DNA of 55,581 bases from an uncultured Sulfolobales archaeon. Its GTDB lineage: Archaea; Thermoproteota; Thermoprotei_A; Sulfolobales; Acidilobaceae. Below are positions 16,896 through 26,389 of this stretch, piece by piece; the first letter of the stretch is position 1, and each line of letters begins with the position of its first letter. The stretch is from contig CAKZTZ010000026.1 in the NCBI GenBank assembly GCA_937921695.1, forward strand, positions 1 to 55,581, read 5' to 3'. Both the position numbers and the translations under genes were made by a program. Below the pieces are notes generated by a model. The model ran no database searches, was not told the DNA's origin, and saw only the letters and a list, made by a program, of their open reading frames with translations.

Positions 16896-19601
16896 TTGAA
16901 AGGCGTTTTAGACGATTTGAAGGGCTATATTGAAACGTATTCTGGTAAAGCATCCTATATAAAGCTCAGGGATATTGAGAGGACAGGCTTAGGGGACCTT
17001 AATAGTCTACCTTACTCTATAAGAGTGCTCCTTGAGAACGTGATAAGACATTACGATGGCTTCACTGTTAGAGATGAGGATGTGGAGGCTGTAGCTAGGT
17101 GGAAATCCTATGCTGGGAAGAAAGAAGTACCGTTCCACCCTGAGAGGGTTATAATGCAGGATTTAACTGGCATATCTGCGATCCTAGACCTTGCAATTAT
17201 GAGGGAGATAGCTTCTAAAGTAGGGTCGGACCCTTCAATTATTAACCCCGCTATACCCGTGGATCTAATCATAGATCATAGTATCCAAGTAGACTATTAC
17301 GGCACGAACTACGCTTATACCATGAATCTTAAGAAGGAGTATGAGAGGAACGTCGAGAGGTATACTCTAATAAAGTGGGCTCAGAAAGCTTTCAAAAACT
17401 TCAGGGTAGTGCCTCCAGGTAAAGGGATAATACACCAGGTTAACCTGGAGCACCTAGCCCAGGTAGTCATACTGGGGGAGTTTAGGGGGGGCTTGTGGGC
17501 TTACCCCGACAGCCTCCTAGGAACTGACAGTCACACCCCCATGGTTAACAGTTTAGGGGTTTTCGGCTGGGGTGTTGGGGGTGTTGAAGCTGAATCAGCC
17601 GTCCTCGGGGAGCCTAACTACATACTGCTCCCTGATGTTGTAGCTGTAAGGCTTGAAGGGGAGCCTAGGGAGGGTGTAACAGCTACTGACATAGTACTCT
17701 ATGTTACTGAGAAGCTTAGGAGGAAGGGTGTTGTAGGTAAGTTCGTGGAGTTCGTTGGGGGCGGGGTTAAGAAGCTCAGCGTCCCCGACAGGGCTACTAT
17801 AGCTAACATGGCTCCCGAATATGGGGCTACCATGGGTTATTTCCCTGTTGACGAGCAGACTATAAGGTATTTGAGGTTGAGCGGGAGGAGCGAGGCTCAC
17901 GTTAAGCTTGTGGAGGCTTATGCTAAGATGACCGGGTTATGGTATGGCCTTGAGGACCCTCTACCAGCTTATAGTGAAGTAGTAGAGATAAATCTTGGAG
18001 ACGTGGAGCCAAGCATAGCCGGCCCCGCGAACCCCGAGGATAGGATAAGCCTCTGGGAGGCTAAGAGGAGGCTCTCAGAGATCATTGAAGCTTATTTGAG
18101 AGAGAAGAAGAGGGGGAGAGTAGCTGTCACAATATCGTTTGACGGGGTTGAAGGTAAGGTTGAAGACGGCTTCGTAGCTATAGCTTCCCTCACGAGCTGC
18201 ACTAACACTAGCAACCCAAGCCTAATGATAGCTGCGGGCCTCATAGCTAAGAAAGCTGTTGAGAAAGGCCTTACTGTGAAGCCTTGGGTTAAGACTAGCA
18301 ACGCCCCCGGTAGTAGGGTTGTCGTAGAGTACTGGGAGAAACTAGGCCTCATGCCTTACCTCGAAGCTCTCAAGTTCCACGTTGTAGGCTTCGGATGCAC
18401 TACTTGCATAGGTAACAGTGGCCCCCTGCCCAGGCCTGTAGAGGAGGTTTTAAAGAAGACTGATGTTTACGCTACCGCGGTTTTAAGCGGTAACAGGAAC
18501 TTCGCCGGCAGGATACACCCTCTAGTTAAAGGTAGCTTCCTTGCAAGCCCCCCGCTAGTAGTGGCTTATGCTATAGCTGGGCGTATAGACATAGATTTTG
18601 AGAGAGAGCCTCTAGGCTACGATCCCAACGGGAACCCCGTATATTTAAGGGACATATGGCCGACCCGGGATGAAATTAATAAAGCTATGGAGAAAGCCAT
18701 GGATCCTGAAATATTCGAAGAGAAGTATAGGGATATATATGAGGGTGACGAGAACTGGGAGAAACTCCCAGCGCCTGAGAGGGAGCTATATGAGTGGGAT
18801 GAGAGGAGTATATTAATAAGGAGGCCCCCGTTCCTAGACGATTTCACATTAGAGCCTGAGAAAGTCTCGGATATAAAATACGCTAGGATCCTAGTATGGG
18901 CTCCAGACAGGACTAACACAGATCACATAAGCCCTGCGGGTAGGATAGCTTCAGAATCTAAAGCAGCAGAATATCTTAGGGCTAAGTTCAACGTGGACCC
19001 TGTTAAGATGGGGCTCACTTTCGGCGCGCTGAGGGGCAACCATGAAGTCATGGCTCGGGGGACTTTCGACAGTCCAGGGTTTAGGAATAGGCTTGTTAAA
19101 GATAGGAGCGGGGGCTGGACTATATACTGGCCTACTGGCGAGGTGAACCATATATATGAAGCTTCCCGGAAATACATGGAGGCCGGGCTCCCAGCAATAG
19201 TGCTGGCAGGGAAACAGTATGGTGTAGGGAGCAGTAGGGACTGGGCTGCGAGGGGGCCATACTTACTAGGTGTTAAAGCTGTCATAGCTGAGAGCTATGA
19301 GAAAATACATAGGAGTAACCTAGTGTGCGTGGGGATACTACCGTTAGAGTTTATGCCCGGGGAGAACGCTGACAAGCTAGGCCTTGATGGGAGCGAGGAG
19401 TATGAGATAACGGGAATAGAGGAGGAACTATATCCTGGAAAAATATTAAATGTTAAAGCTAGGAAACCTGATGGGAGGGTTGTAGAGTTTAAGGTTAAAG
19501 CTAGGCTTGACACCCCTGTGGAAGTAGAGTATTATAAGCATGGGGGCATATTAAAGTATGTCTTGAGGAAAATATTAAAGCAGCCAGCCCGCCCCTCTTA
19601 A
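16896..19601 (+). CDS. acnA: aconitate hydratase
   Basis: A 901-aa aconitase of the AcnA/IRP1 type, interconverting citrate and isocitrate in the TCA cycle. The [4Fe-4S] ligands are Cys435 (TSCTNTSNP), Cys501 and Cys504 (GFGCTTCIGNSG). Other active-site blocks are LLGTDSHTPMVN, GVGGVEAE, the swivel-domain GAGSSRDWA-like QYGVGSSRDWAARG, and AESYEKIHRSNL. Length and domain order (three Fe-S domains, linker, swivel) match the bacterial AcnA family. The TTG start follows GGAGG closely; a TATATTTAAA sits at about 16851-16860. The gene is monocistronic and convergent with livM. Confidence 0.97.
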   Translation: MKGVLDDLKGYIETYSGKASYIKLRDIERTGLGDLNSLPYSIRVLLENVIRHYDGFTVRDEDVEAVARWKSYAGKKEVPFHPERVIMQDLTGISAILDLAIMREIASKVGSDPSIINPAIPVDLIIDHSIQVDYYGTNYAYTMNLKKEYERNVERYTLIKWAQKAFKNFRVVPPGKGIIHQVNLEHLAQVVILGEFRGGLWAYPDSLLGTDSHTPMVNSLGVFGWGVGGVEAESAVLGEPNYILLPDVVAVRLEGEPREGVTATDIVLYVTEKLRRKGVVGKFVEFVGGGVKKLSVPDRATIANMAPEYGATMGYFPVDEQTIRYLRLSGRSEAHVKLVEAYAKMTGLWYGLEDPLPAYSEVVEINLGDVEPSIAGPANPEDRISLWEAKRRLSEIIEAYLREKKRGRVAVTISFDGVEGKVEDGFVAIASLTSCTNTSNPSLMIAAGLIAKKAVEKGLTVKPWVKTSNAPGSRVVVEYWEKLGLMPYLEALKFHVVGFGCTTCIGNSGPLPRPVEEVLKKTDVYATAVLSGNRNFAGRIHPLVKGSFLASPPLVVAYAIAGRIDIDFEREPLGYDPNGNPVYLRDIWPTRDEINKAMEKAMDPEIFEEKYRDIYEGDENWEKLPAPERELYEWDERSILIRRPPFLDDFTLEPEKVSDIKYARILVWAPDRTNTDHISPAGRIASESKAAEYLRAKFNVDPVKMGLTFGALRGNHEVMARGTFDSPGFRNRLVKDRSGGWTIYWPTGEVNHIYEASRKYMEAGLPAIVLAGKQYGVGSSRDWAARGPYLLGVKAVIAESYEKIHRSNLVCVGILPLEFMPGENADKLGLDGSEEYEITGIEEELYPGKILNVKARKPDGRVVEFKVKARLDTPVEVEYYKHGGILKYVLRKILKQPARPS

Positions 19602-19611
19602 AACTAGAATA

Positions 19612-20880
19612 TTATGTGAGTTCTTCTATATCTTTTTTGCTTAACGTCCTACTCGGCTTCTCCGGGATTATGCCTTGAGGCCTCAGGTATAATACTAGTA
19701 TTATGAGAACCCCCACTAGTATGTTTGGTAGTTGCGCTCTGAGAATATCTCCAGCTACTGAGGCTTCAATGCCCAGGATTGGGGATATGGCGCTGGCTAT
19801 TGTTGGAGAGTAATAGTATATAGCCTTCCTCCCCAAATAGACTGCTATGCCTCCTAGAACTGCGCCCCAGTTGTTGGCCATGCCCCCCAGTATCATCATA
19901 GCCCATGGGATGAAAGTCCAGGTAACCCTATCGTAAGTGTCTGCAGCCTTAACTAGGATGTAGACTGACGCATGTATAGCTCCAGCTATTGAGGCCATGG
20001 CAGCGCCTATAGCCATAATTTTAAGCCTCGTCATAGCAACGTCTCTTCCGTAAACTCCAATCGCCAGGTCATCGTCCCTCATAGCTCTAAGCATTCTACC
20101 CATGGGACTGTTAGCTATCCTCTCAACATATATAAAGCATACCGCTAGGACCGCTAATCCCACGGCCAGGCTTATCAACACGTCTGGAATAGTGCCTAGA
20201 AGCCTAGCCAGGCCTTCAAGAGCATTTATCTTAAGCCAGGGCCTAACAACCCAGGCCCCGTTAGGCCCCCCAGCTAGGGCGTCAGTCTGGTCGAAAACGA
20301 CTGAGACCATGAGCTCGCTGAAAGCCAGGAGCACTATGGCTAGATAGTCTTCTCTAAGCCTCACCGCGGCTAGGCTCGCCAATATTCCTGTTAGGGCCCC
20401 AGCTATCATGGCGAACCCGAACACTGCTAAGGTTAGTGTTAGCGAGAGTATGGGGCTCGCCTCGATCACACTTTCAACCTCCCTACTCATGATCCTGTTA
20501 ACCATGGGGTCTCCCGCTACTCTAACAAAGACCTCGAAGGAGCCGCTGTCTCCGAGTATCACGGGATATGAGGATCTCATTAACTCTATAAACCCGGGGC
20601 TTGCGATCTCTACTAGGGCTAGCGCAATTCTTGTACCCACGCCTGCTAGGGCGAAAGCCCCTATGTAGACGAAAAGGGCCATGCCGAAATTCGGGATGCC
20701 AGCATAGCCTGCCATGAAGTTCAAAGCTAAGACCACTATCAATATGGTAGTTATGCTGAAAACATCGGTTATAGTTAGGCCGAGGAGCGGGAAGGCTAGG
20801 ATTATAGCTACTACTGCTATCACAACTATTAGGAGGCTTTGAAGCCTCAGGTATCTTCCTATAAGGCTAGCCAACGCCAA
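19612..20880 (-). CDS. livM: branched-chain amino-acid ABC transporter permease LivM
   Basis: About 420 aa, inner-membrane permease of the LivM family with 9-10 hydrophobic helices and the coupling motif ANSPMGRMLRAMRDDDLAIGVYG facing the ATPase (quoted in part). The start is uncertain: several TTG codons (20901, 20880, 20874) follow GGAGGG inside the end of livH; I chose 20880. It is the last gene of the Liv operon and pairs with LivH to form the pore. An extended loop around residues 90-150 is unusual but still within a periplasmic position. Confidence 0.9.
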   Translation of the reverse strand: MALASLIGRYLRLQSLLIVVIAVVAIILAFPLLGLTITDVFSITTILIVVLALNFMAGYAGIPNFGMALFVYIGAFALAGVGTRIALALVEIASPGFIELMRSSYPVILGDSGSFEVFVRVAGDPMVNRIMSREVESVIEASPILSLTLTLAVFGFAMIAGALTGILASLAAVRLREDYLAIVLLAFSELMVSVVFDQTDALAGGPNGAWVVRPWLKINALEGLARLLGTIPDVLISLAVGLAVLAVCFIYVERIANSPMGRMLRAMRDDDLAIGVYGRDVAMTRLKIMAIGAAMASIAGAIHASVYILVKAADTYDRVTWTFIPWAMMILGGMANNWGAVLGGIAVYLGRKAIYYYSPTIASAISPILGIEASVAGDILRAQLPNILVGVLIILVLYLRPQGIIPEKPSRTLSKKDIEELT

Positions 20881-21874
20881 CCACCCTCCTAACCCTCCCA
20901 ATAACCTCCCTATAGTTTAACCCTGTCAGCCCCTGGGGGGCTAAGAGTAGAACCACTATAACCACTAGGAGGCTGAAAAGCCTCTGATACTGTGTTATTA
21001 TCACAGTCCTCCCCAGAAATTCTGATAGAGCGTTCTGAAGCATTATGGTGGCCATGGGCTCCATGAACCCGACGAGAAATCCTCCCAGTAGGGCTCCATA
21101 GATGCTGCCGAGCCCCCCAAGTATACTGCCAGCGAAAATACTAACTATAACTAGGCTTCCAGCAGCCGGCTTAACACTCTCTATGATGAAACTGAGGAAA
21201 CTCCCAGCAACGCCGGCTAGCCCCCCAGCTAGGAACCATGAGACTATGTAAACCCTATCCACATCAATACCCAGGACCCTTGCGAGACTCGGATTCTCTA
21301 TGGAGGCTCTCATAGCTATCCCGAACTTAGTCCTGGTAAGGAATAAGTGTAAGGTCACAGTCAGAATTACAGCTACAACGGGCATAGCCAACCTACTGAA
21401 GGTAGTAGTAATATCGGCTAGCGATACTCTCGCATCGAACCCCTTCAAACTCTGACCTATAAGCTTGCCAAAGTACTCGGAGGGGGCGAGGTGTAGGGTC
21501 ATTGTTAGTATGTTAACGAGTATGATGTCGAACGCTAGCGCCGCTATCATTAACCCTATAATTCCAATACCCTTTCTCACAAGCGGCCTTAAAACTAGAA
21601 GGTACTCCGTTAGGGCTACAAGCCCCACTACGAAGAACGCTATTAGGGGGGCCGCTATGTAAAGGGAGTAGTATAGGGGGTCCCCCCTAAACTGGTAATA
21701 TACCCTATCTATAAGCATTAATGTTACAGTAGCCCCTACAATAGCTAGAGTCCCGTGGGCGAAGTTGGGGACTTTAGTGGTCATATATGTGAGTGTTAGC
21801 CCGAGGCAGAGGAGCGCTAGGCTAGAGCCGTAAGCTATAGAGTATATGATGAACTCGGGGCTCGGGAGAACCAT
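20867..21874 (-). CDS. livH: branched-chain amino-acid ABC transporter permease LivH
   Basis: A 335-aa membrane permease of the LivH family. About eight helices are visible, with the conserved LTLTYMTTKVPNFAHG near the N-terminus and the EAA-like segment RTKFGIAMRASIENPSLARVLGIDVDRV near residue 190 (quoted in part). The start lies 6 nt after the end of livF; the stop overlaps the start of livM. Confidence 0.93.
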   Translation of the reverse strand: MVLPSPEFIIYSIAYGSSLALLCLGLTLTYMTTKVPNFAHGTLAIVGATVTLMLIDRVYYQFRGDPLYYSLYIAAPLIAFFVVGLVALTEYLLVLRPLVRKGIGIIGLMIAALAFDIILVNILTMTLHLAPSEYFGKLIGQSLKGFDARVSLADITTTFSRLAMPVVAVILTVTLHLFLTRTKFGIAMRASIENPSLARVLGIDVDRVYIVSWFLAGGLAGVAGSFLSFIIESVKPAAGSLVIVSIFAGSILGGLGSIYGALLGGFLVGFMEPMATIMLQNALSEFLGRTVIITQYQRLFSLLVVIVVLLLAPQGLTGLNYREVIGRVRRVVGVG

Positions 21875-21880
21875 CCGCTC

Positions 21881-22606
21881 TCACCTTAAACCAAGATATT
21901 TCTTGCCGAGCTCTACGTCCTCCAGTAGGCCTTTAGAGGGCCCCTCATAGGCTATCCTACCGCTGACCATTAAGAGAGCCCTATCACTTATTTCCAGGGC
22001 TGCCTTAGCGCTCTGCTCCACCAGGATTACTGTCTTCTTAAGCTCGTCCCTCAACTGTACGATCTTCTTGAGGAGTTCCTTAGCTATTATGGGGGCTAGG
22101 TTACCGGTAGGCTCGTCCAGCATTATGAGCTCGGGCTTCCTAATGAGGGTCATTGCTAAGGCTAAAATCTGCCTTTCACCCCCGCTCAAACTCTTAGCTT
22201 TATAGTCGAGCTTCTGTTTCAATATTGGGTATATATTTAGCACCTCCTCAATCCTATCTCTAGCCTCGCTCTCTTCGAGCGTGTAGGAGGCCATCACAAG
22301 GTTTTCTCTTACGGAGAGCTCGGCGAACACGTTATCAGTTTGTGGTAAATAGGCTAAACCTATCCTCGCCTTAACATGGGGAGGGTATCTCGTAACATCC
22401 GATCCTTTAAAAGACACGAGCCCAGAGTATACTGTGGCTATGCCGAATATCGCCTTCAATAGTGTGCTCTTCCCGCTACCATTAGGGCCTACTATAGTTA
22501 GAATCTCCCCATCTGCAAGGTTGAAGCTTGCATCGAAAACTATATGAAACCTCCCGTAGCCGGCGTTAAGGTCGGACACTGAGAGTATATATCCTACCAT
22601 AATCAC
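21881..22606 (-). CDS. livF: branched-chain amino-acid ABC transporter ATPase LivF
   Basis: A 241-aa ABC ATPase. It has Walker A GPNGSGKST, Q-loop YLPQTDNVF, signature LSGGERQ, Walker B ELIMLDEPTGNL and the H-loop replaced by Gln (VILVEQS), as is usual in LivF. It overlaps livG by 4 nt. It pairs with LivG to energise LivHM. Confidence 0.95.
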   Translation of the reverse strand: MIMVGYILSVSDLNAGYGRFHIVFDASFNLADGEILTIVGPNGSGKSTLLKAIFGIATVYSGLVSFKGSDVTRYPPHVKARIGLAYLPQTDNVFAELSVRENLVMASYTLEESEARDRIEEVLNIYPILKQKLDYKAKSLSGGERQILALAMTLIRKPELIMLDEPTGNLAPIIAKELLKKIVQLRDELKKTVILVEQSAKAALEISDRALLMVSGRIAYEGPSKGLLEDVELGKKYLGLR

Positions 22607-23349
22607 ACCCCCAGATAACTCTCTATAACCTTTGGATCCTCAAGTACTTTACGGGGCTCCCCCGCAGCTATAACCCTTCCCAGGTGCATGGCGTACGCGT
22701 AGTCAGCGTACTCGACGGCTATATCGAGCCTGTGCTCCACTATAAGAAATGTTACGTTGAGCTCCGCTGAAACTTTCTTGATGGAAGCGAGTATCTCGTG
22801 AGCTAGCGCGGGGTTAACCCCGGCTATAGGTTCATCTATCAAGACTAGTTTAGGGTTTAAGGGCATTAGGGTCCTGGAGAGCTCCAAGAGTTTCATCTGG
22901 CCGCCACTAAGCTCCCCAGGCTTCCTCTCACTAAGCCTCTTCAACCCTGTAAACTCCAGTTTGCCGAAAGTATCTGAGAATGCTTTTTTCTCAAACTCCA
23001 CCCACAGGCTCTTAAAGAGGCCGCGCACCACACTCTCCCCAGGATTTCCATCCCTCCCTACGATTGTATTCTCCATTACTGAGAGGTTCTGGAATAGCCG
23101 TGGAATCTGGAAACTCCTCACAATACCGCGCTTAAACCTTTCATGGGGGCTTAAACGCGTTATATCCTCACCCTCAAATATAATACTGCCACCGTCAGGG
23201 CTGAGGACACCGCTAATAACGTTGATAAGCGTAGTCTTACCACTACCATTAGGCCCTATGAGCAAAGTCACCTTACCCCTAGGCACGGCAAGCGAAACCT
23301 CGTCAAGAGCCTTCAACTTTCCAAAATACTTGGAAACCCTATCAACCAC
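22603..23349 (-). CDS. livG: branched-chain amino-acid ABC transporter ATPase LivG
   Basis: A 248-aa ABC ATPase with Walker A GPNGSGKTT, signature LSGGQMKLLE, Walker B KLVLIDEPIAGVNP and H-loop LIVEHRLD. The GTG start follows a long A+T-rich gap after livJ, where a tandem oligo-T repeat lies. Strand composition resets to G+T-rich here, consistent with a separate transcript for livG-F-H-M or with partial termination after livJ. Confidence 0.95.
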   Translation of the reverse strand: MVDRVSKYFGKLKALDEVSLAVPRGKVTLLIGPNGSGKTTLINVISGVLSPDGGSIIFEGEDITRLSPHERFKRGIVRSFQIPRLFQNLSVMENTIVGRDGNPGESVVRGLFKSLWVEFEKKAFSDTFGKLEFTGLKRLSERKPGELSGGQMKLLELSRTLMPLNPKLVLIDEPIAGVNPALAHEILASIKKVSAELNVTFLIVEHRLDIAVEYADYAYAMHLGRVIAAGEPRKVLEDPKVIESYLGV

Positions 23350-23406
23350 AAGGATTGGATTAATTAACTCTTAACCACCCCCCAAAAGACACGATAAGAG
23401 AGGCAT

Positions 23407-23442
23407 TAAAAAGTTAAGGTTTTCATAAAAAGTTAAGGTTTT
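23407..23442 (-). repeat. tandem 17-nt repeat with oligo-T tracts between livJ and livG
   Basis: Two perfect copies of a 17-nt unit (23407-23423 and 23426-23442, period 19). Read on the transcribed minus strand, each copy is AAAACCTTAACTTTTTA. The TTTTT tracts are typical of archaeal intrinsic terminators. Placed just after livJ and before livG, they look like a doubled, probably leaky terminator. Confidence 0.6.
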
Positions 23443-23450
23443 AAAAGGAA

Positions 23451-24908
23451 TCACCTTCTCCTAAGCAGGTAGTATGCGGCTGCAGCTACTATAATCAAGA
23501 TAACTATTATGGCAGCTATGGTGGTCCATGGAACTGCCGGGGCTGGCGTCGGCGTTGGTGTGGGAGTCGGCGCTGGCGGCTTATCTGGCGGGGCGAACTT
23601 GGGTATAGCTACGGGTAGCACGGCCGGCCTCTCTGCGAACGGGTCTTTAGCCACAGTCGTTATAGTGTCTTTGGCGAAGTCGTAGAGCTCTATGAGCCTC
23701 CACTCGAACGCGCCAGGTCTAGCCTCGAATGGGACGAATATAGCATAGTCGCTTCCAGCCCTGTCGCCGAACTCGTTAACGGTGATTTTCCCGCTAGCTC
23801 CGAGATATGTCTTAAGGATTTCTGGGATCTTCTCCGCTACTTTCTCAGGGTCTGGAAGTTTACCTCCAGCTTCAGCCCCAGCCTGGGCTATCGCTAAGGC
23901 CATCACCCATAGGCAATCGTAGCTTATGAAGGAGTAGGGGTCTGGGGAGTATCCTAACCTGTCCTTGGCAGTCCAATAGATCTTGATGGCTATGTCTGTA
24001 GCGGCGAACGTTATGGTGTTCTTCCAGACTGTAGCAGCCGAGAATTTAGCGGCCTCAGGGTCTTTGAGGACTTCAGCACTTAGGGCTGTCCCATCGCTCC
24101 CATACCATTTAACCTTGGCGAGGACACCTATTTTTGAAGCTTCAACGAGGAATCCCACGGCTTCCTCGAAGGATATTAGGTTTACACCTATTTTATCCAG
24201 GGGAACTGTTTTGGAAAGCTCCTCAACTTTACCCCTCGCAGTCTCAATTATGGGGCCGAAAGCCGGAGCCTTTGGATCATAGGGTATCGTGGCGACCACA
24301 GTTATCCCGAATTCTTTCGAGAACTTCTCAACGAAGTCTGCGAGGCCCTTACCCCAATCATCGTTCCTGTAAACTATTATTACGTGAGTCACCCCATCCT
24401 TCTTGAATAGCATGTTGAGAACTCTGCCTTGAAACTCGTCGGGCGGCGGGAACCTATAAATGGTATCTTTCAGTGCGAGGCCTGGAGCTGTGCTTGAAGG
24501 GCTGATGACCACGGCTCTAAGACCGGCCTGTATCTCTGTTATTACCTCCTTAAGCTCCCCACTGGACATGGGCCCCAGGAAGTATCTTATGCCGGCGGCG
24601 TGCAGGGTCCTGAAGAGACTTTTAGCGGTTTCAGGCTTGGTTTCTGAGTCCCTAATGTCTAGTTTGAACCTCCACGGGTAGCCGTTATCCGCGAACCACT
24701 TGTTAACGTCCTCCAGGGCGATCTTTAAAGCTTCAACGTTAGCCTTACCGAAAGTGGCGAGATCGCCGGATATGGGGTATAGAGCTCCAATGGTCACCTC
24801 AATAGTCTGGGCTTGAGAGCTCGCAGTTATGGGGCTGAATAGCCCGATAGCCACAGCTACAGCTAAGGCTAGGGATAGGGCTAATCGAATCCAATAAGAT
24901 CTGCTCAT
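23451..24908 (-). CDS. livJ: branched-chain amino-acid ABC transporter substrate-binding protein
   Basis: A 485-aa periplasmic-type binding protein of the LivJ/LivK (type I) family, exported and membrane-anchored. A signal sequence covers residues about 7-32 (LALSLALAVAVAIGLF...). The lobes carry IGALYPISGDLATFGKANVEA, the ligand-binding VISPSSTAPGL and KWYGSDGTAL. A Pro-Thr repeat linker (PTPTPTPTPAPA) precedes a C-terminal transmembrane helix and RRR, the usual archaeal surface anchor. TTATAAAC near 24943-24950 and GGTGAG before ATG 24908 provide promoter and RBS. It is the first gene of the Liv cluster. Confidence 0.94.
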   Translation of the reverse strand: MSRSYWIRLALSLALAVAVAIGLFSPITASSQAQTIEVTIGALYPISGDLATFGKANVEALKIALEDVNKWFADNGYPWRFKLDIRDSETKPETAKSLFRTLHAAGIRYFLGPMSSGELKEVITEIQAGLRAVVISPSSTAPGLALKDTIYRFPPPDEFQGRVLNMLFKKDGVTHVIIVYRNDDWGKGLADFVEKFSKEFGITVVATIPYDPKAPAFGPIIETARGKVEELSKTVPLDKIGVNLISFEEAVGFLVEASKIGVLAKVKWYGSDGTALSAEVLKDPEAAKFSAATVWKNTITFAATDIAIKIYWTAKDRLGYSPDPYSFISYDCLWVMALAIAQAGAEAGGKLPDPEKVAEKIPEILKTYLGASGKITVNEFGDRAGSDYAIFVPFEARPGAFEWRLIELYDFAKDTITTVAKDPFAERPAVLPVAIPKFAPPDKPPAPTPTPTPTPAPAVPWTTIAAIIVILIIVAAAAYYLLRRR

Positions 24909-25028
24909 GTCTCACCACTCGTTCACCTTAGGTTACACCAGGAGGTTTATAAGCTTTTCCCTCTTTCAATTTAGATTTTATATGGTTGATTTAAGAGTTA
25001 AAAGGTCCACTTACATATTGAAGAAATT

Positions 25029-25089
25029 GGGGCTGTGATATGCGCTGGGTTTCCTGAGTCTTGATGAGTTCACGGACCGTTTGAGCCCC
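25029..25089 (+). ncRNA. candidate C/D box guide sRNA
   Basis: A 61-nt element closed by GGGGCT (25029-25034) and AGCCCC (25084-25089). Internal order is C-like GTGATAT (25035-25041), exactly 12 nt, D' CTGA (25054-25057), GTC, C' TTGATGA (25061-25067), 13 nt, and D-like TTGA (25081-25084). This is the dual-guide architecture of archaeal 2'-O-methylation sRNAs, with about 12-nt guides. The terminal boxes deviate from RUGAUGA/CUGA, but in a compensating way (see findings). A TATA-like GTTAAAAG lies about 30 nt upstream. The targets, presumably rRNA or tRNA, could not be assigned by eye. Confidence 0.6.
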
Positions 25090-25113
25090 TCTTGAATATG
25101 CTCGAGTTTAAAT

Positions 25114-26259
25114 TTAGGCTAGTAGGAGTTTTAATGCTGCTTTTAACATTGTGGTTGGGGCTTTTCCAAGTGTTTTTATTGTTGTTTCCACTGTTTTCAC
25201 AGGGTTTGCGGCTAGCTTTGCTATTATCTCCTCGTGTCTATCGTAGTCTAACTCTCCTATCTCTATGTTGAGCCTTGTTTGGGAGGCCGCTTCTAAAGCT
25301 GTCTTCACTAGCTCGCTATCACCTAGTATTAGCTTTGCAATCTTATACTGCATACTTAGCCTTTCAGCTATGAGGTTTAGGGCTTTATTGAGGGTTTCAT
25401 TAGGTTCTCTTATCCTCTTGAGGAGTCTTAGTGAGAGTTCTGCTGCGAGGGAGTTAGGGTATAGGCCTCCCCCTGTGAGGGGTTTGTTTAAACCTCCAGC
25501 ATCGCCCACGATATGGATTTTCCCCAGGCTCAGCCTGGGTGGTGGGGGTCCTGTTAGTATGGAGCCTCCATAGGCTTTAATCATCCCTGATAGGCTGAGT
25601 TTCCTCTCGAGGGCTTGGACCCTCTGCTTTAAGAGTTTCGGGTCTCTGACCCCGGTCCCTGCGAGTATAGCGTCTCCAACTTTGAGGGTCCAGGAGAAGA
25701 ATTTGTGGGAGGTTTGGGGGTCGAAGGAGACTAGTATGCTTTCAGCGTCGGTGTTGCCCCTCCTATATTCTAGGTTAACCCCGTAAACCGGGGGGTTAAT
25801 GTAGCCTATGCCTAGCCTTCCACGCAGAGACCCATAGTACCCCTCAGCTAGGATTATGGAGTCGTAGGCTTTAACAGCACCCCCCACTTCGACAAGCCCT
25901 CTAGGGCTGACCTTGGAAACTTTCGAGCCCATTGAAACCCTTAAGCCTTCAGATTCAGCCTTCTCCAGTAGGAGCTCCTCCAACATGATCCTGTCGAGCT
26001 TGTAAACTCCTCCTGAAACTTTCAATCTAACCTCGACGCCCCCGGATTCGAGGGTTAGCTTTTCATAGCGTGACATTATAGACTTGCGGGCAGCCTCCCC
26101 AATGAGGGCTACAACCCTACCAGATACGAGCCCGGTGCAGTGTGGAGGGTAGCCTACCCTCATATGATCCTCGTAGAGGGTCACGTCAGCCCCTGCCTTC
26201 AAAAGTTTCAGCGAGAATATTAGGCCTGAGAAGCCTCCTCCAACCACGGCTATGTTCAA
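25114..26259 (-). CDS. geranylgeranyl reductase-family FAD oxidoreductase
   Basis: A 381-aa flavoprotein. The N-terminal FAD motif is VVGGGFSGL, followed by the GGR-type VGYPPHCTGLVSG, and the second FAD motif is IVGDAGGLNKPLTGGG around residue 250. In archaea such enzymes saturate geranylgeranyl chains of membrane lipids (digeranylgeranylglycerophospholipid reductase), consistent with the Tes-like enzyme at 32.7 kb. FixC/ETF-quinone oxidoreductases belong to the same wider superfamily, and this gene is divergent from etfBA, so that alternative deserves mention. Confidence 0.8.
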   Translation of the reverse strand: MNIAVVGGGFSGLIFSLKLLKAGADVTLYEDHMRVGYPPHCTGLVSGRVVALIGEAARKSIMSRYEKLTLESGGVEVRLKVSGGVYKLDRIMLEELLLEKAESEGLRVSMGSKVSKVSPRGLVEVGGAVKAYDSIILAEGYYGSLRGRLGIGYINPPVYGVNLEYRRGNTDAESILVSFDPQTSHKFFSWTLKVGDAILAGTGVRDPKLLKQRVQALERKLSLSGMIKAYGGSILTGPPPPRLSLGKIHIVGDAGGLNKPLTGGGLYPNSLAAELSLRLLKRIREPNETLNKALNLIAERLSMQYKIAKLILGDSELVKTALEAASQTRLNIEIGELDYDRHEEIIAKLAANPVKTVETTIKTLGKAPTTMLKAALKLLLA

Positions 26260-26389
26260 TATCTAAGCCCCTGTGTTTCCTCTTTTTCGAGTGTTAAAAG
26301 CTTCTTCTAAATATTGTTATGACCTGGCTGACATATATATTTTCTACTATGGTTTGAAACGTTTTTAAGTGTTAACGCTAGAGTGTAGC

